Below are positions 1 through 12,759 of a stretch of 64,000 bases of DNA, piece by piece. The translations under genes were made by a program, and so were the position numbers. Source of the stretch: Sphagnum compactum (lineage: Eukaryota; Bryophyta; Sphagnopsida; Sphagnales); contig OZ234494.1 of the NCBI GenBank assembly GCA_965153455.1, positions 24,180,001-24,244,000 of the forward strand, written 5' to 3'. The notes below the pieces were generated by a model. That model had not been told where the DNA came from and searched no databases. It was given only the letters and a program-made list of their open reading frames with translations. Positions within the stretch are counted from its first letter, which is position 1, and every line of letters begins with the position of its first letter.

Positions 1-8
1 ACACTATA

Positions 9-132
9 TGTATGATTACAAACAATTATGCAAAATGATCTGGATAGAATACATTCAAGATAGGGAACAATTACATTGTATCTATGATTACAAATTGACT
101 ATGCAAATTGATTTGGATAGAATACATTCAAT
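9..132. repeat. Diverged 72-bp direct duplication
   Basis: The stretch beginning tatgattacaaa at about 12 recurs at about 84. Both copies carry tatgcaaa followed by tggatagaatacattcaa. The second copy is incomplete. It may be the edge of a longer repeat starting outside the window. Confidence 0.5.
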
Positions 133-3096
133 GACGTGCAATTTTATGGCCACATATTTCCTGGCATAATGCAAATATTTTAAAAGGTATTTTATGTGAA
201 TAACTCTACATTTTAATGATAGCGCAATGACTAAACAATGACAATCCATCACTTCACTAACTACACAATCACTATGTTTTCCTGACATGGATTATATGTT
301 GTGACTTATGAATGAATACATAATGATTAGTTTAATTGGCACATGTATTGGGGTGAATAGTTGTCACATTCATTCCAATGTTGGTATTTTATCAACAATA
401 CTTATCACTAATACGAATGTACTACCAACTTACAAGATGTTTGCTTATTCAATAGAATGAAAATTAGTTGGCAAGGTATGTGGAAACTTTCATTCCAATT
501 TCAAGCCTTCGAAGATGGGCGAATAATGGTTAAATCTTCCTTGGTCATATTATCATTTTGGTTGCATCGAAACAATCCATCATAGAAACTACAAGCTAAT
601 TGTATACCAAACAGATGGACCAACATGCACGCTACCATGAATGGGTGCCTTTGTGATAATACGTATTCTAAAGTTTGGTTACATTTCAACTCAACATGTT
701 GTTCTGGTAATAGTAATATTAACAATGACGGATGCATTTATAATTCTTGTTAAATTTTTGATGGGAATTACCCTTCCAATGAATGTCTAGCCTAATAATT
801 TTTATAGTGTGTTTATGATGGTGAATACATTGTGAAAATACATAAGTTTCTATTATGCTCTAGCCAAATTGGTTTAATAGTTGCATTCGAACATCGTACC
901 TCTATGGAATGGGAGCACGTTGAAAATCACTAACATATGTGTTCCATGATGATGTCACTATTGTTCACATTTGAAAGCATAGAAAAATGGGTGGCATGTC
1001 GTAATCTTTTACATAAAACAATTATGATGTATATTCTCCCAAGATATAGATGATATATCACTAAAAAGGTTTTCTTGTTCCAATGATGTCCCCAAAAAAA
1101 TTCTATGATATCTCCATCATGTTCCATATTGATGCCATGATATGCCATGGCCATTCAACCAAGATGGAATTGGCTAAGCTCAAGGCTACCTATTCTATTG
1201 GGTGCAAAGGGATTATTTCACCTTGTCAGTCTACCCAATGGTGGATTGATGTTCTCTTTATGTACTCATATGGATGCGTGGATATTTTGATTTTGGCTAT
1301 GCGAAAATTCCTAGGTTTCGTTTCTTTGACTTTCATGGTTTGTTGGTTGTAGCTTTCTTAAGTGTATTATTGTTTTTTGTTTTCTCCCTTCGTGTTTTTA
1401 CTTATGAATTAAACCTTTGCACATTTGTTTCGCAAATTCAATATTCCATTTCTTGAATCCAAAATCAACTTACACCCAAATTTAGCATTTGAACTTTCTC
1501 GACAACGATCATAAACAAACTAATGCTTACAAACAATATACAAAACATTTCCAACTCAAAATGTCCATAATCCAATCAAACCTTAATCAATCGAACATTT
1601 AGGTTTGATCTTGCAAGCCACAAACGTTTAAGTTACTCAGAGTTATAATTCACTAATATTCATATCAACTCTACTATTTACTTGGTTTTTCAATTCCAGT
1701 TGTTGTGAATTTCAATGGCATCATTAAACTATGCTCTAGATGTACTCCATAGAATCAATCTCCAAAGGTGTTGTGTTCACATCATTGGAACCTATTTTTG
1801 ACATTGGTGTAGCTCGTGGCATGGTTTCCTCTTCCTCATTGGTGTCCATCTTTTCATCTTTTGTGCATTATCATGGTAGGTGTGGTTTGTTCTTTGTATT
1901 CATTTTCATCACTCCTTTTTTTGGGTATGTTGTGCCGATTCCTTTTCCTCACTATCGATTATATTGTATGCCAACATTAGCTTATCCATTTCCTTGATGT
2001 AAGCAAATGCAAGTGACTTGTATGCATTGTCCTCTACGACAGAATTATTCCTAGCCATTTCTATTGTTAGATTGATTCATTATTTTTTTCACATGGAATC
2101 CAAATAGGTAATCACACTACTGGTGAAACCATGTCCTAAAATTTTTGTTTGTTAGGGGTGTTGACCATGGATTTTTTCTAGGTGGTTTTTGTACACTGTT
2201 CAAAATTTTCAATATAAACATTTTGATCAATGTCCCATATATCTCGTAATCTTGCAAGTGATTAGAAGATGCCTAGTATCCAACCTTTGCTAGCTTGGTA
2301 CTTTACATTTACATTTTTTAGCTATTTTTTATTTACGAAAGGATTCAAGTCTAAGTCTAGCAATGTTTGACAAAAATGTTGTGGACATGGATATGGTGAC
2401 ATGTTAGAAATGAAGAAACTTTAAATTGGGTTACTTTGATTGTTTATTGCAAGCTTGCATAAGAAATTACGCTACTTGCCCAAAATAATCCGCAATTGTA
2501 AACATATATGTGTTTAATGACATTTTTGTAAGTGTCTAATCTATTTGTGTGTTTATTGTTATCATGAAACATGTTTGATGTATATTGGACCCCTTACATG
2601 GGACTAATGACCTTCAAACATTTATAAATGGCAAAACAATTCTACAAGTCACAATAGCTAAATTTGTTTCAACAACCACAAAACTTGTTTGTAAATCTTG
2701 TCATAAATCCCTTCAAGCATGAACCCCTTCTCTAGGTTGTCCGGTTCCTAACCTATTGTAGGATATGGAAGTTCACAAACATTGCAGCCCTTTTAATTCC
2801 AACAATTTGAAGCCATTGAATGCCACATGGACGCGTTGGTGACATGAAAAATAATTCAATTGTGTTAGGGAATATTATTCCATGTCACCAAAATATGTCA
2901 AAAAATATACTTTTTAACATGCACAAAATTTATTGAAAGTATTCCCTCTTGCTCATGAAATCATGTTCATCATTCATGTTCACCGTTCACATTCACCCAC
3001 TCATAAAATAACATCCCCTATAATGATGACACATGACATAAATCAAACCATAAATAATGATGGCTTAATTGACTAGTGATCAAATTGACAATTAGT

Positions 3097-3116
3097 CATT
3101 TTGATTAATCAAAATG
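3097..3116. repeat. 20-bp perfect palindrome
   Basis: CATTTTGATTAATCAAAATG reads identically on both strands. Symmetry stops exactly at both ends. It lies in non-coding AT-rich sequence, and its role, if any, is unknown. Confidence 0.8.
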
Positions 3117-4126
3117 TCACATAACCCCCTAGTCAAAAAAATCAGTGTCAAAATCAACATGTCCAAAATGACATTTGACAAGGGAGTAAAAAGACCAAAA
3201 TGGAAGTTTTTCTTATTGAGTTTTTTTATCAAAAAGACTATGATTTCTTATTATGATGCCTCCTAATAAGAAACCTTTTAGGCACAAAATCAAACATGCA
3301 TAAATTATTATCTCTCCATATTGATTTAAAATCAATTCCAATGTTCATAATGGTCAAATTTAACAAAATCCTATTTCGTGGTTAACATAACATTGTGCTC
3401 ACCTTACCACTTGAAGTTGTAAACTCTATTGAAATATAATTTTTCAACATGCTTTTTTTTCAAACTCCATGCTCCCCAATGGCAACCACCTAACTACATT
3501 CCAAAGATTTTTTTATTAAAAAAGGTATATATTTTAATGAAAATTCCCTTCTTCAATCAAAGTTCGAGTGGGCTGCCTTGGTTTAACTCTAATGAGGGAC
3601 ACAACTAATAATTTCAATAGTCTTTAAATATTGTCCAATAATGTTGACATTGCCTAACAACAATAAACCCCTCCCCGATATGAATTTAGGAATAATACTT
3701 TACACCACAGGACTCAAGTGTTGCCTTTTATGCTTAACATGGGTCATTATTAAGTAATAACATTATTTGATTAGTCATCACCAACAAACCTCAACACAAT
3801 TAATGCCGTGACCTCTTTTCTCTCTCTAACCCTCCATCCATTAATAAACTTGTTTTGTTTAAAAGAGTGCCAACATCAAACAATCAACTTTATTAAAATC
3901 AAAATCCTAGTTTATACTAATGTTGGGCAATTTTATTTTTCTTGGGAGAACTATCAAATTCGTTTCTTATATAAGCTTTTAAAATCTCTTTGATTCTTGA
4001 TTTTTTAAAAGAAGATTAATATATGCCCCAATTTTCATATTGTCCTACATAAAAGAACTATCAATTTTCAATGAAGGTAGTTCTCATTAGCAAGAGTGCC
4101 ACCAATTTCAACCCAATTATCAAAAC

Positions 4127-4195
4127 AACAAGGTTTGAATTTAAGACCTCTCCAAAAGCTTAAGAATCTTAAGCACTAAACCATAAGCCCTTGTT
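4127..4195 (-). mobile_element. tRNA-like sequence, probable SINE head or tRNA pseudogene
   Basis: On the minus strand this 69-nt stretch begins AACAAGG and ends CCTTGTT, a perfect 7-bp acceptor-like pairing. It contains an A-box-like TGGTTTAGTGC and a B-box-like AATTCAAACC, the two internal RNA polymerase III promoter boxes, in the right order and spacing. The T-arm does not fold properly, so a functional tRNA is unlikely. A tRNA-derived SINE head or a decayed tRNA fits better. Confidence 0.45.
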
Positions 4196-6620
4196 AAAGA
4201 TCAAATTAGGGCAATCATTAAGTAGGATTTAAATTATTTTTTGGAGGGAAATTTTGAATTCTTTTTTCATAAGGAGGTTTTGTCACATTGTGTATGGGAG
4301 ATTATACATGGTAAGAATGTAGGGTTATAGAAAGATAAGAAGAGAAACTTAAAAATGGAATGTGGATTTTTGTCTTGTTTTGGACATAAAATTTTAGTTT
4401 TGAAACATGAAGCACATTGATGCAACTTGTGATGTTTGATGAACAAATGTGTGTAGGATATATAAAATAGATTCTGTAGTCATAAATTGTAGAAGCTTTT
4501 GTATTTTTTGAATGTAGAATTCAAACTACAAACTTTGGAGCATAATTTTTGGTGCAAACATATTCTAATATAATTATTTTGTAGAAATTGATACTCATTA
4601 GCCCTTTCGTGTCAAGATATATGAGATTAATATATTGCTTTTGAGATGGTGGGTAACTAGACTTTGTGGAAGGTGGGAAGATGTCTTTATTATAATCAAC
4701 ATTAATGCTATTAATGTGGGTACTAGATTATTACCATGTAAAAACAACTTTTGACTTGTGATTTACAATCTTCTACATTGTTAGCGAGTGTGTAATATTC
4801 TATTAATGAAACACCAAAATACTTGCATTTGCTTGTGAATCTCCTCCACATTGATGTAAGACTTCTTCACATTCCTTCACTTCTAATGGGAAACTTTGGC
4901 CTTGAAATCTATGGTCATGTATTCTTTGTTCATATATTTTCATTTTTATGTGAATAGATATTGTGATTCTTGAACATGATTCTTCACAAACCCATGATGA
5001 TATGTTCTGGCATTAGACCAAAATAAAATCCAATATGTTTTTGGGTTGAAAACATGCTTACACATACTTGTGAATTGGAGAATATAATAAAACCTCCTTA
5101 AATATTTGCTTTGATTCCTATGTGCTTTTGAGGGTGGGAGCATATGTACTTTTTTTTGGTGAATTGGCAAATAATATTGTAAACCCTCATTCTTTTCCAT
5201 TTTGTTTGCTTTTGGGATGTGGATTTTGGCACATCTATGTATATTGAGTTGGTGCAAAACTTGAAAAGATTTTTGGTCAATGCCAAAGATATGGAGCATT
5301 CATGGTTATTTTGACAATTGGTCAATTCTGTTCTAAGGGTCCATGATGAATGTAATGGTTTAATAATTCATGTTCAACAATTATCATAAGCTTGTCATTG
5401 TACTCATTATGTTGCCACCAACATTTTGTTGTGGAGATTTTCTTTGATTTCTCACTCACACATACACAAGTTCATGTCCTTGTAAGTTAATTGGTTTTGG
5501 GTGACAATTTGTGAACCCATGTGGCAAAGGGGAAAAGTGATCAGAACTCTAGAGGCAATCACGGACATTTGTTGCATTTTAGCCCCCTAGTATTTTCAAG
5601 TAATTAGTCTACTTGTTAAGGTGCATGTGCCATGTGCTCAAATTGAAAACGTTAAGGTCATTCAATGTTTTTATGGAAGCCTTGTTGGACTCCTGAGTGA
5701 TAGCAAAAAAGGCAATAGACTTAAAAGGTGGCACAACACTTAAGCCATCAAGCCTTCTCGATCCAATAAAAACTTTTTAACAATGGCATGGCTTTGTTGT
5801 GTGAAAATCAATTGGAGATTGTTATGAGTATGTGGTGAAAATACGAATGTTGAACAATTGTCTTACAGAGCTTATTCTTGTAAGACTCCAAAAATCTAAT
5901 GAAAATCACCTTGAAGCATTTATCAATTCTTGCAAGAAAATCTAAGTCCTCTTTGCCATAAACATTGACATGCATCTACTTTCCAGGGGCTTCGTACAAC
6001 AACCTTGTTGACTAAATCACCAAATGTTGGCATGTTACATTCACCTGTGGCTCCTTGTATCCACCCCTTATAGCTTAGTACTAGTGCATTCAACACACCT
6101 TGCACAAGTTCATGTAACAGGAATTGAAGCATGTTGACCTTGTAACATATAGATAAGTTTCCACACCAGTTTGTTGAGATCAATTATAATTTGTTTTTCA
6201 AGTCTAAATATACACTAAAGATACTTGCAAGTTATATAGTTGATATTCACCATGAGATACTGATTCCAACATCTGTGTCTAACTCTTGTTGGAACAAAAT
6301 TTGCAAATATAACCACCACTCTTTCAATCTTGCCACAACTACAAATCAAGAACTGCCATCATAACTTTTCTTTAACAAATCTTGCACAAAACTTTTGGAT
6401 CTATTGCAATAGATGATGCAGCAAATATGCATATAATTGATTCAAAACCCACACAAAATAATCTTTGCAAGAAAAAGGTCCTGTCAGATGATATTGCACA
6501 AGGAGCATTGCATGGCACATAATCAGATTCAAAACCCATACAAATTCTTGCAAGACAAAGTCATTGAGCTAGAAGAAGCATGATGATGTTGCAGAAACCA
6601 GTGATTTCCACCACCAACAC
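4196..6620. other. Intergenic sequence downstream of the GST gene
   Basis: AT-rich. Open frames on the minus strand at 4946-5299 and 5923-6183 have no recognised motif and are too short to call. They could be scraps of old transposon coding sequence, but I cannot support a family. Confidence 0.5.
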
Positions 6621-6623
6621 AAT

Positions 6624-6629
6624 TTTATT
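6624..6629 (-). terminator. Candidate poly(A) signal for the GST gene
   Basis: AATAAA on the minus strand, about 290 nt past the GST stop codon, a normal distance for a plant 3' UTR. No experimental support is available. Confidence 0.35.
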
Positions 6630-6780
6630 AAGTCCGGAATTTTGTGGAACAAAATCTGTCAAAAAGTTTTGAAATAGTTCAATTCAGAACATGAGATTTT
6701 CACATCTGCAAAGCAGGTGTGAAGGTAGCCACATACAAGTTCACCACACCCAATTCTTCCTCTGTTCAAACATCATGTGT

Positions 6781-6805
6781 GAAGAAGAAGAAGAAGAAGA
6801 AGAAG
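6781..6805. repeat. (GAA)8 microsatellite in the GST 3' region
   Basis: Eight perfect GAA triplets (TTC on the transcribed strand) about 110 nt past the GST stop, probably within its 3' UTR. Confidence 0.9.
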
Positions 6806-6916
6806 GGTTTAGGTTTTAGGCTTGCATGATCATTGCATTCTTCTGAAGTCAAAGACATCAGATCACATTTGAAGACCTCATCACATTCTTCAAAGCATCT
6901 GAGATTCCCAAAACAA

Positions 6917-8156
6917 TTACTTCTGTTCCTGCTGCTCTGCCTGCATGATCTTAAGAACCTTCTGCCATGAAGGCCGGGAAGAGATATCCTCCCACCAAGC
7001 ATTGAGATGCTTCCTGGAGGTGAAGAGCTCGCCCTTCTTGGCAACATTGATGAGGTGATTGGTAGCAGGAATGTGAGAAAGATCAGCCAAGCTGAAGAAA
7101 TCGCCTGCCAAGTACTTGTGATGGGTGAGCTGTGCTTCATAGACGTCCAGTATCTTCTCCAGCTTCTCCAGCTGCTCCTTCACGACTGCTTCGTTGGTGG
7201 GTCTCCCTTCCACGATTTGCGAGAACACGCATTCAAACACAATCTTCGCCGCACAAGGATTGTAGTTCTGAGATTCCACTTCTAACCATTGGTTGACTAG
7301 CGCCTTGTCGCGCACTGTCTTGCCGAACAACGCTGTTCCCTGTCCTTCGTACTTGTCGCTAATGTAACTTGCGATGGCACGCGACTCTGATATTAAACAT
7401 TAGCGGAAGAACAGAATATCAGCACACGAAATTGAAGAAATCGGAGGAAGAGGAAGAAGACTTGTATCGAAGAAGAATCCAATTTCCCTGCTGCAGCACT
7501 GCAACCAACTACATACATGTTTCCTTGAAATCCGAAGACTACTGGGAATAGTAATTAGTGCTCACCGTAGAGGGTAAAATCTCCATCCTGGAAGGCGGGA
7601 ATCTTTCCGAAAGGCTGTAAAACATGAATCAAACAAATTTTCTTAAGCTTCACAACATGATCGCAAAGAACCTCGAAATGCAGCATTCGTAATCATTCAT
7701 CACCAGAGATCAACGCCCTCACAGCTGATCTTGACCCATATGCAGCTCTGGGCTTTACCAATTCAAGCCATCCAGAAAAGATCACGATCTGGAGCCCAGC
7801 TACTGTACCACAATCTACTACACATCAGATCCTTCAATTTCCAGCTGAGTTCATGATGGTTCTTCCGGAGGAAGATGATCGTATCTGGTATTACAAAACC
7901 AAAGCATCCAATCCCCATGAAGAATAGTAAACTTGAAAGTGTTCCAGAGGACTAGAGAGATGGAACAAAGAAGGTGGGGGGGGGGGGGGGGCACGGCCAG
8001 TACCTGTAACTTGCGGTACTCGGGTGTCAAGTGAGCGCCAGTGAGCAGATCAATGGGGACAATCTGGTAGTCATTCACTTTCTTCTCAGCAAGAGTGGTG
8101 AGCACTCTGTTCACGGGGGCGGAGTAGGCCTTTCCGTAAACCTTAAGGGACGCCAT
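6917..8156 (-). CDS. GSTF: Glutathione S-transferase, phi class (3 exons)
   Basis: Cytosolic enzyme of detoxification and redox metabolism that conjugates glutathione to electrophiles. Exons on the minus strand are 8156-8004, 7614-7566 and 7386-6917, joined by GT-AG introns (672 nt, 223 aa). The 49-nt middle exon and two introns are the classic plant phi-class layout. The thioredoxin-fold half carries MASLKVYGKAYSAPVNRVL with Ser12 as likely catalytic serine, GKIPAF with the cis-proline at about Pro57, and Glu68-Ser69 for the glutathione gamma-glutamyl group. The helical C-terminal half runs from about residue 90 and includes LADLSHIPATNHLI. The ATG at 8156 is the only one that gives the family N-terminus. 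A 16-nt C run (coding strand) sits 12 nt inside intron 1. Length is normal and all key residues are present, so the gene looks functional. The class is confident, the individual substrate is not. Confidence 0.95.
7976..7991. repeat. G16 homopolymer in GST intron 1
   Basis: Sixteen consecutive G on the plus strand, C on the GST coding strand, ending 12 nt from the intron 1 donor. The exact length may reflect sequencing or assembly error. Confidence 0.85.
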
Positions 8157-8239
8157 GGGTTCAACTTTTTCCTCAACAGTACACCTCAGGAGAGAGAGAA
8201 AAAAAAACAGGCAATCCAAAGCTTCGAATTTGAAAACTC

Positions 8240-8329
8240 GAGCTCAGAAGAAGACCCGCACGAGTATGCAAATATTCAATGGAGCTCCGAAGAAGACCCC
8301 GAAGAGTATGCGAATATTCAGTGGAGCTC
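8240..8329. repeat. 42-bp tandem repeat in the GST leader
   Basis: GAGCTC recurs at 8240, 8282 and 8324, exactly 42 bp apart. The first two units are nearly identical (GAAGAAGACCC then GAGTATGC then AATATTCA) and the third is partial. The array lies between the TATA box (8421) and the start codon (8156), so it should be in the transcribed 5' UTR. It adds no ATG on the coding strand. Confidence 0.85.
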
Positions 8330-8420
8330 AGCAGAAGAGCCGGAGGTCCAAGAGCTCAACAGCAATGCAAAAGAAGGCAGAAAAGAAGGGCGATGTTGGA
8401 GAAAGCAAAACTGAGCGAGC

Positions 8421-8427
8421 TTATATA
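8421..8427 (-). promoter_or_regulatory. TATA box of the GST gene
   Basis: TATATAA on the minus strand in GC-rich surroundings, 265 nt upstream of the GST ATG. It would place transcription start near 8390 and give a leader of about 235 nt. Confidence 0.65.
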
Positions 8428-8570
8428 GAGGCCATGGAGCGGGAGCTGGGCAACATCGCCAGGAACTTCCCTTTCTTCCTGCTCCGCGGTCAGGAGTCTT
8501 CGTTCCGGACCAAGAGCGGAAAGATCGCACGGACGTGAGAGGAATATTCCGGACCGTCTTCCTTCCGGCA

Positions 8571-8576
8571 CACGTG
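8571..8576. promoter_or_regulatory. G-box in the GST promoter
   Basis: CACGTG within a cacacgtggggcc context, about 145 bp upstream of the TATA box. G-boxes bind plant bZIP and bHLH factors in light, stress and ABA responses, which would suit a stress-inducible GST. The regulatory role is inferred. Confidence 0.45.
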
Positions 8577-8659
8577 GGGCCGCCTTTTTTTAATTCAGTG
8601 GCGAAACTTCGCCAAAAAAAAGCGAAATTGAAAACTAGAAATTCCAAACTAAGAAGTAG

Positions 8660-11101
8660 TTCTGGAGGTTTTCAATCGCCAGTAGTGAGGAAAATTATAA
8701 TAAGAGGGCTTGAAACTCACAACTCATAAGTTTGTTTTCATGTGATTTTACATAATGGGGTATTACGTAAGCCACATTAAGGGAAAATATTTTTAGCACT
8801 AGTGATGATTGCAACAAAGACATATTCCCACCTTCCATGAAGTCTGATTATTGATAACCTCTTATTATACCGGCAAATTGTTTTGTTCACAAAGCAAAAT
8901 TTAAAAATAATAAATTTAATCATGTGATTTTGGTTGTTTTATATGTCCAAAAAAAGGGGGAAAAAAAAAAGACAAAATTTATTCAAATATTTTTATATTT
9001 GGGTTTTTCAGTGTGTAGCCCAGAATATATAAATGATGATTAAACATTTGTACTTTATTTCTCTAGTTTATAGCCAGATTTGGCTATAAACTAATCTTCC
9101 TAGAGATGACACTAGGTTTTGTACATCTGCCTATGGGCGATCGTCACTTCTTTTTGCAATGGAAAAAAAGATCCTTAAAATAATACTGATGTTGGCAGGG
9201 ACTTGCATGGAACGGTCGAACTTGGGACATGCGCGGATGCCAACAGACAAATGAGTCCTCACATCCGTCGATCTGAGCCGTCTAAGACTGCCCCATTGCC
9301 TCGTAAGGAAGCCACAATCCAAATTTTTCAACTCCAGGATATTTTGAACACTTGAAACTTGTTTAGCTTATGAGCCTACAGGCCTCGGGCACAAATCTCA
9401 AATCAAGGAAGGGTTTAAGGCCTAGTGAAGCACCCTTTGCAGAGAGACAAAGGGAATGACTCCGTAAGTCATGTATGTAGTACTTAAACGCTGGTGCATG
9501 TGTTTGTTGTTGGGCCCTGCCCCCACAGGGACAGGGACTATCGCATTCTATCCAAGTTTTGGAAGTTTTACCTTATTAGAACCAGTTTCTTTGATGAAAG
9601 TGTTTAGACTGTTTAGATTGGAACAGATTTTTTTTTTGGTGTTCAGAGTGTGGACATGGCAGGTAGAGGGTACAACATCTTATCTATTGGTAGGTCCAGC
9701 GTGTTTGTGACAATGCCTTGTTTTCTTTTCTTAGTTCCCATTGCAAATCAAACCTTTCTTTTATTACTACTGTAGTAATAAAAAATTATAATGATTTTTA
9801 ATTTTTTTCCTGTGAAGCATCACTCTGAGAATTTTCTGAGAGTATTTATTATAAGTAGGCACATTATCTACCTATCTATGAAGGAAGTTTAGACATTTGT
9901 ACCAATGGAAAGCCCTTGATGAGATAAGGGGTGCACCCAGTTGGAGAAGTTATTGAATCATGAACTTTTTCTTTTTCACTGATAATTCATTCAACTCAAA
10001 ACTAAAAATTAATGGGGAAGTTGGGTGTGCTTTGGGCTTTGTTGGAAAGCTCTCATTGAGTAGGAACTTAAAGAAGGTAATTTAGAAAATTTTAGACCTC
10101 TTTTTTTAGTCATTTGGAAAATCAATTCAATTACCAAAAAATTGTTTTTGGAAGGAAAATTTAGTTGGAAAATTAGTTCGCACCTTGGGCAATAGCATAG
10201 GTTGCACTAGTCTATTTATGAAGGAAGGTTGTTTGTTTATTTTGTTTGTCACATTGAAATCCTAATGAAATTTCTTTTTCCTCCCCATTCCTCTATTCCC
10301 TTTCCCCCATGCCACACACACAAGGCCTTCATTGACCCTTAGAAAATAGGGCCCTTATCTTAATCCCTTCTTAAAAATCTCCTAATGATTCGGTGAATTT
10401 TCTCCAACCACTTACTAACCCAAGCTACCTAATCCCACTAGCTTCACCCCTTGGGTAAAGGATGGTAAGTCTACCACTAGTAAATAGTAGTGACTAGGAT
10501 GCTATGGAACTATTTAGTCTAGAGATTTCTACTCATTAATAATAACAAAAATTGGTTTTAAACTATTGACTAAAATGTTTCATTCTCATATGTCAAATAG
10601 ACTTTATTATTTATAATATCCTTGGTAAATAAGTGGAAATTTTGTGCCATACGTACATAGTAGGGAAATTAACACCCTACTATATGGGTTGGGAAGTATT
10701 TTCAATGCCCGTGGGGGTGGTTACTATCTTGTCATGGTAGCCATTTAAGGGTGTGGGATCAGGAAGCCCAATGTATATGCAATCATTCCAACATTGTGAA
10801 TTGGGACATGTGTCAATATAATGTGAACGTCAATATAATTGCTTGTCCTATCACGCCAAAATGTTGAATTGTTCACCCTATAAAAAAATATTTCTAGATG
10901 ATTGTGCTCTTCAAGGTGCATCAAACAATTTTTGTTGGCAACAATGATGAGCAGTAGTCATTACACATAGATGTGTGTAGTCAAGCATTGATCTAGAATA
11001 TAATCCAAACATCCGAATAATGCTTAACATATTAATTGCTACCATCTTTGTTAGAGTTATAGTACTCATTTAGCTTGATGCTTATCATGCATGACATTTA
11101 T
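8660..11101. other. Intergenic spacer, no gene recognised
   Basis: AT-rich. It contains a 13-bp perfect hairpin (9064-9093) and two short segments with the phrase tctatNtatgaaggaag (about 9876 and 10210), which also occurs near 46141. No coding region could be supported. Confidence 0.5.
9064..9093. repeat. Perfect 13-bp hairpin
   Basis: TAGTTTATAGCCA at 9064-9076 and its exact reverse complement at 9081-9093 flank a 4-nt GATT loop. It could be a MITE core or a relic of a foldback element. It is not next to a gene end. Confidence 0.8.
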
Positions 11102-11892
11102 AAGGTGAAAGCACACTAGGGAGGGGCATTTTGAGCACTTTCATGACATGTATGTAAAGTATATTTTTGCAAAATGTATTGCATTTAATTTTGGGTTTCA
11201 CTTTTGGCATTGGGGTTTGATATTTTGATTTTCACAAAGTTAATGATATCTAATATTATTTGAAAGAAACAATTGTAAAAGCTTAAATTCAAATAATATT
11301 GAGTATATTTATGTTGTATATAATATAATAAAACATGTTTATGTTTTTGGATTACATTAAGTTTGGGTTTGAATTAATCAGCCAAAAAATGTTTAATATG
11401 AAATTTAAAAAAATTACCCACCTCACATATCTTATCATCTTCCATTTGAAAGTGATAGTTTGTCAAAATGTTAATTTACTACATATTTATGGTCATAACC
11501 CCCAAAAACACCCATTTGTGATATGATAATTATCAAACTCTTCACATGGCTCATAAACTTATTCCAATCATATGAAATCACAATGTTTAATAGATACTAA
11601 AAATTTCATAAAGATTAAAAATCATTTTAATCATTTTTTGAGTATATTTGCATTTGTAGTACATAGTGACATATATTCTTTTGCCACAAATATATTTTGG
11701 AACCTCACAATGTAAGTTGGAAAAGGAATTTTTTTTGTGATTAAATTCTTTGTGTTATAATCTACCATATTATGCAAAAAGTTTGGAAAAATATGTTCAT
11801 ACTACCATGGTTGAAGTTCAAACATGGACACCCCTGGAAAACAGTACAATGTGACAACATTTTTGGCCCCCCCGTAATGTGCTTTCACCTTA
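11102..11892. mobile_element. Short element with GGTGAAAGCACA terminal inverted repeats
   Basis: The left end reads AAGGTGAAAGCACACTAGGG and the right end, reverse complemented, reads AAGGTGAAAGCACATTACGG. They face inward about 790 bp apart, and G-rich/CCAAAA-like sequence follows both. The flanks are palindromic (TATA), so the target-site duplication is ambiguous. No coding capacity is seen inside, as expected for a non-autonomous DNA transposon. The superfamily is undetermined: the CACTA string is internal to the conserved terminus, so a CACTA assignment is not automatic. Confidence 0.6.
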
Positions 11893-12396
11893 TATTTCCA
11901 TTCATTTTTTTGTTGGGGATGATTGGTAAGACTTAATGATTCAAGACACCTTTGTTGACATGCATTGTGAAAAAAACTTGGCAATTAATGTAACGAAAAT
12001 TGTGTTTGGGGAGAAAAGACAACAATAAGGTGCATTGAGATCTTGAAAGCTTGGGTATTGGCAATGCTTTCTGGTTGAAACCACACCCAACACGAATTGG
12101 GGAGATGGTAATGCCACTTGCCCCTTGGGTCATGCCTAAAAGATGATCAACATGCCTATATGGGTACTCTAGTTAATTTAAAGGTCCTAACTAGGTATGC
12201 ATTAAGGTTCAAAAAAATGTTGTAAAAGGTAAGTTACAAACCATGAAGTCCCATGATTACCATGTTCTCTTCCCACAAATCTTGTCAGTTTCTATGAGGC
12301 ACATAATGTCCAAGTAGCACTAATCAACAACAACAATAATAAAGGTAGGTTTTCAAAGTCATCTATAACAAAGTACATGACCCGGCTTGATACCCC

Positions 12397-12759
12397 ATGT
12401 TGAAGTTTAGAATTGTATCAACCTTATGCCAGTTGGAAAACCTTTTTCTAAGCCTTTTTTTTAATCTAATGAAACATTTGGTACTTCATCTAGTTGATGA
12501 ATTGGACATCTATGGACTTATACATTCCTATTGGATGTATCCAATTGAACAAGCCATGAAAAACCTTAAAGGATACATCCGTAACCTATGCAAGCCCGAA
12601 GGTAGTATGGCAAAAGGATACATCTTTGATGAGGCCCTTGGCCTCTACACAAAATACATGCAAAATTCTCAAGCAATGCAAAAACGCATTTGGGATGCCA
12701 ATGAAGAGGACGAGTGGTGGGGAAAGGTTTGGAAGGTGTGCCAAAACCCCAAACATTGA
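12397..12759 (+). pseudogene. CACTA (En/Spm) transposase remnant, DUF4218 domain
   Basis: A 120-codon open segment resembling the DUF4218 region that follows the Tnp2-type transposase in plant CACTA elements. Diagnostic stretches are IVSTLCQLENLF, HLVLHLVDEL, WMYPIEQAMKNLKGYIRN and PEGSMAKGYIFDEALGLY. These match the family pattern of a cysteine-leucine-glutamate phrase, a mobile histidine/leucine helix, a WMYPxE motif and a KxYxRNxxxPEGxIAExY motif. The catalytic Tnp2 part was not found upstream, so this is a broken copy. It lies between two short elements with related termini (11102-11892 and 14025-14657) and may mark a larger ruined element spanning them. Confidence 0.75.

Larger units (their letters stand above)
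1..4126. other. AT-rich intergenic sequence, no gene recognised
   Basis: No recognisable coding region on either strand. Short open frames are present (for example 1083-1352 plus and 1740-1997 plus), but none has a family motif or a convincing exon structure. The only structures seen are a diverged 72-bp tandem duplication at the left edge and a 20-bp perfect palindrome at 3097-3116. Confidence 0.6.

Noticed and set aside
4127-4195. Functional tRNA gene
   Set aside because: The acceptor pairing and A/B boxes are present, but the T-arm cannot form normally, so a SINE or tRNA pseudogene is preferred.
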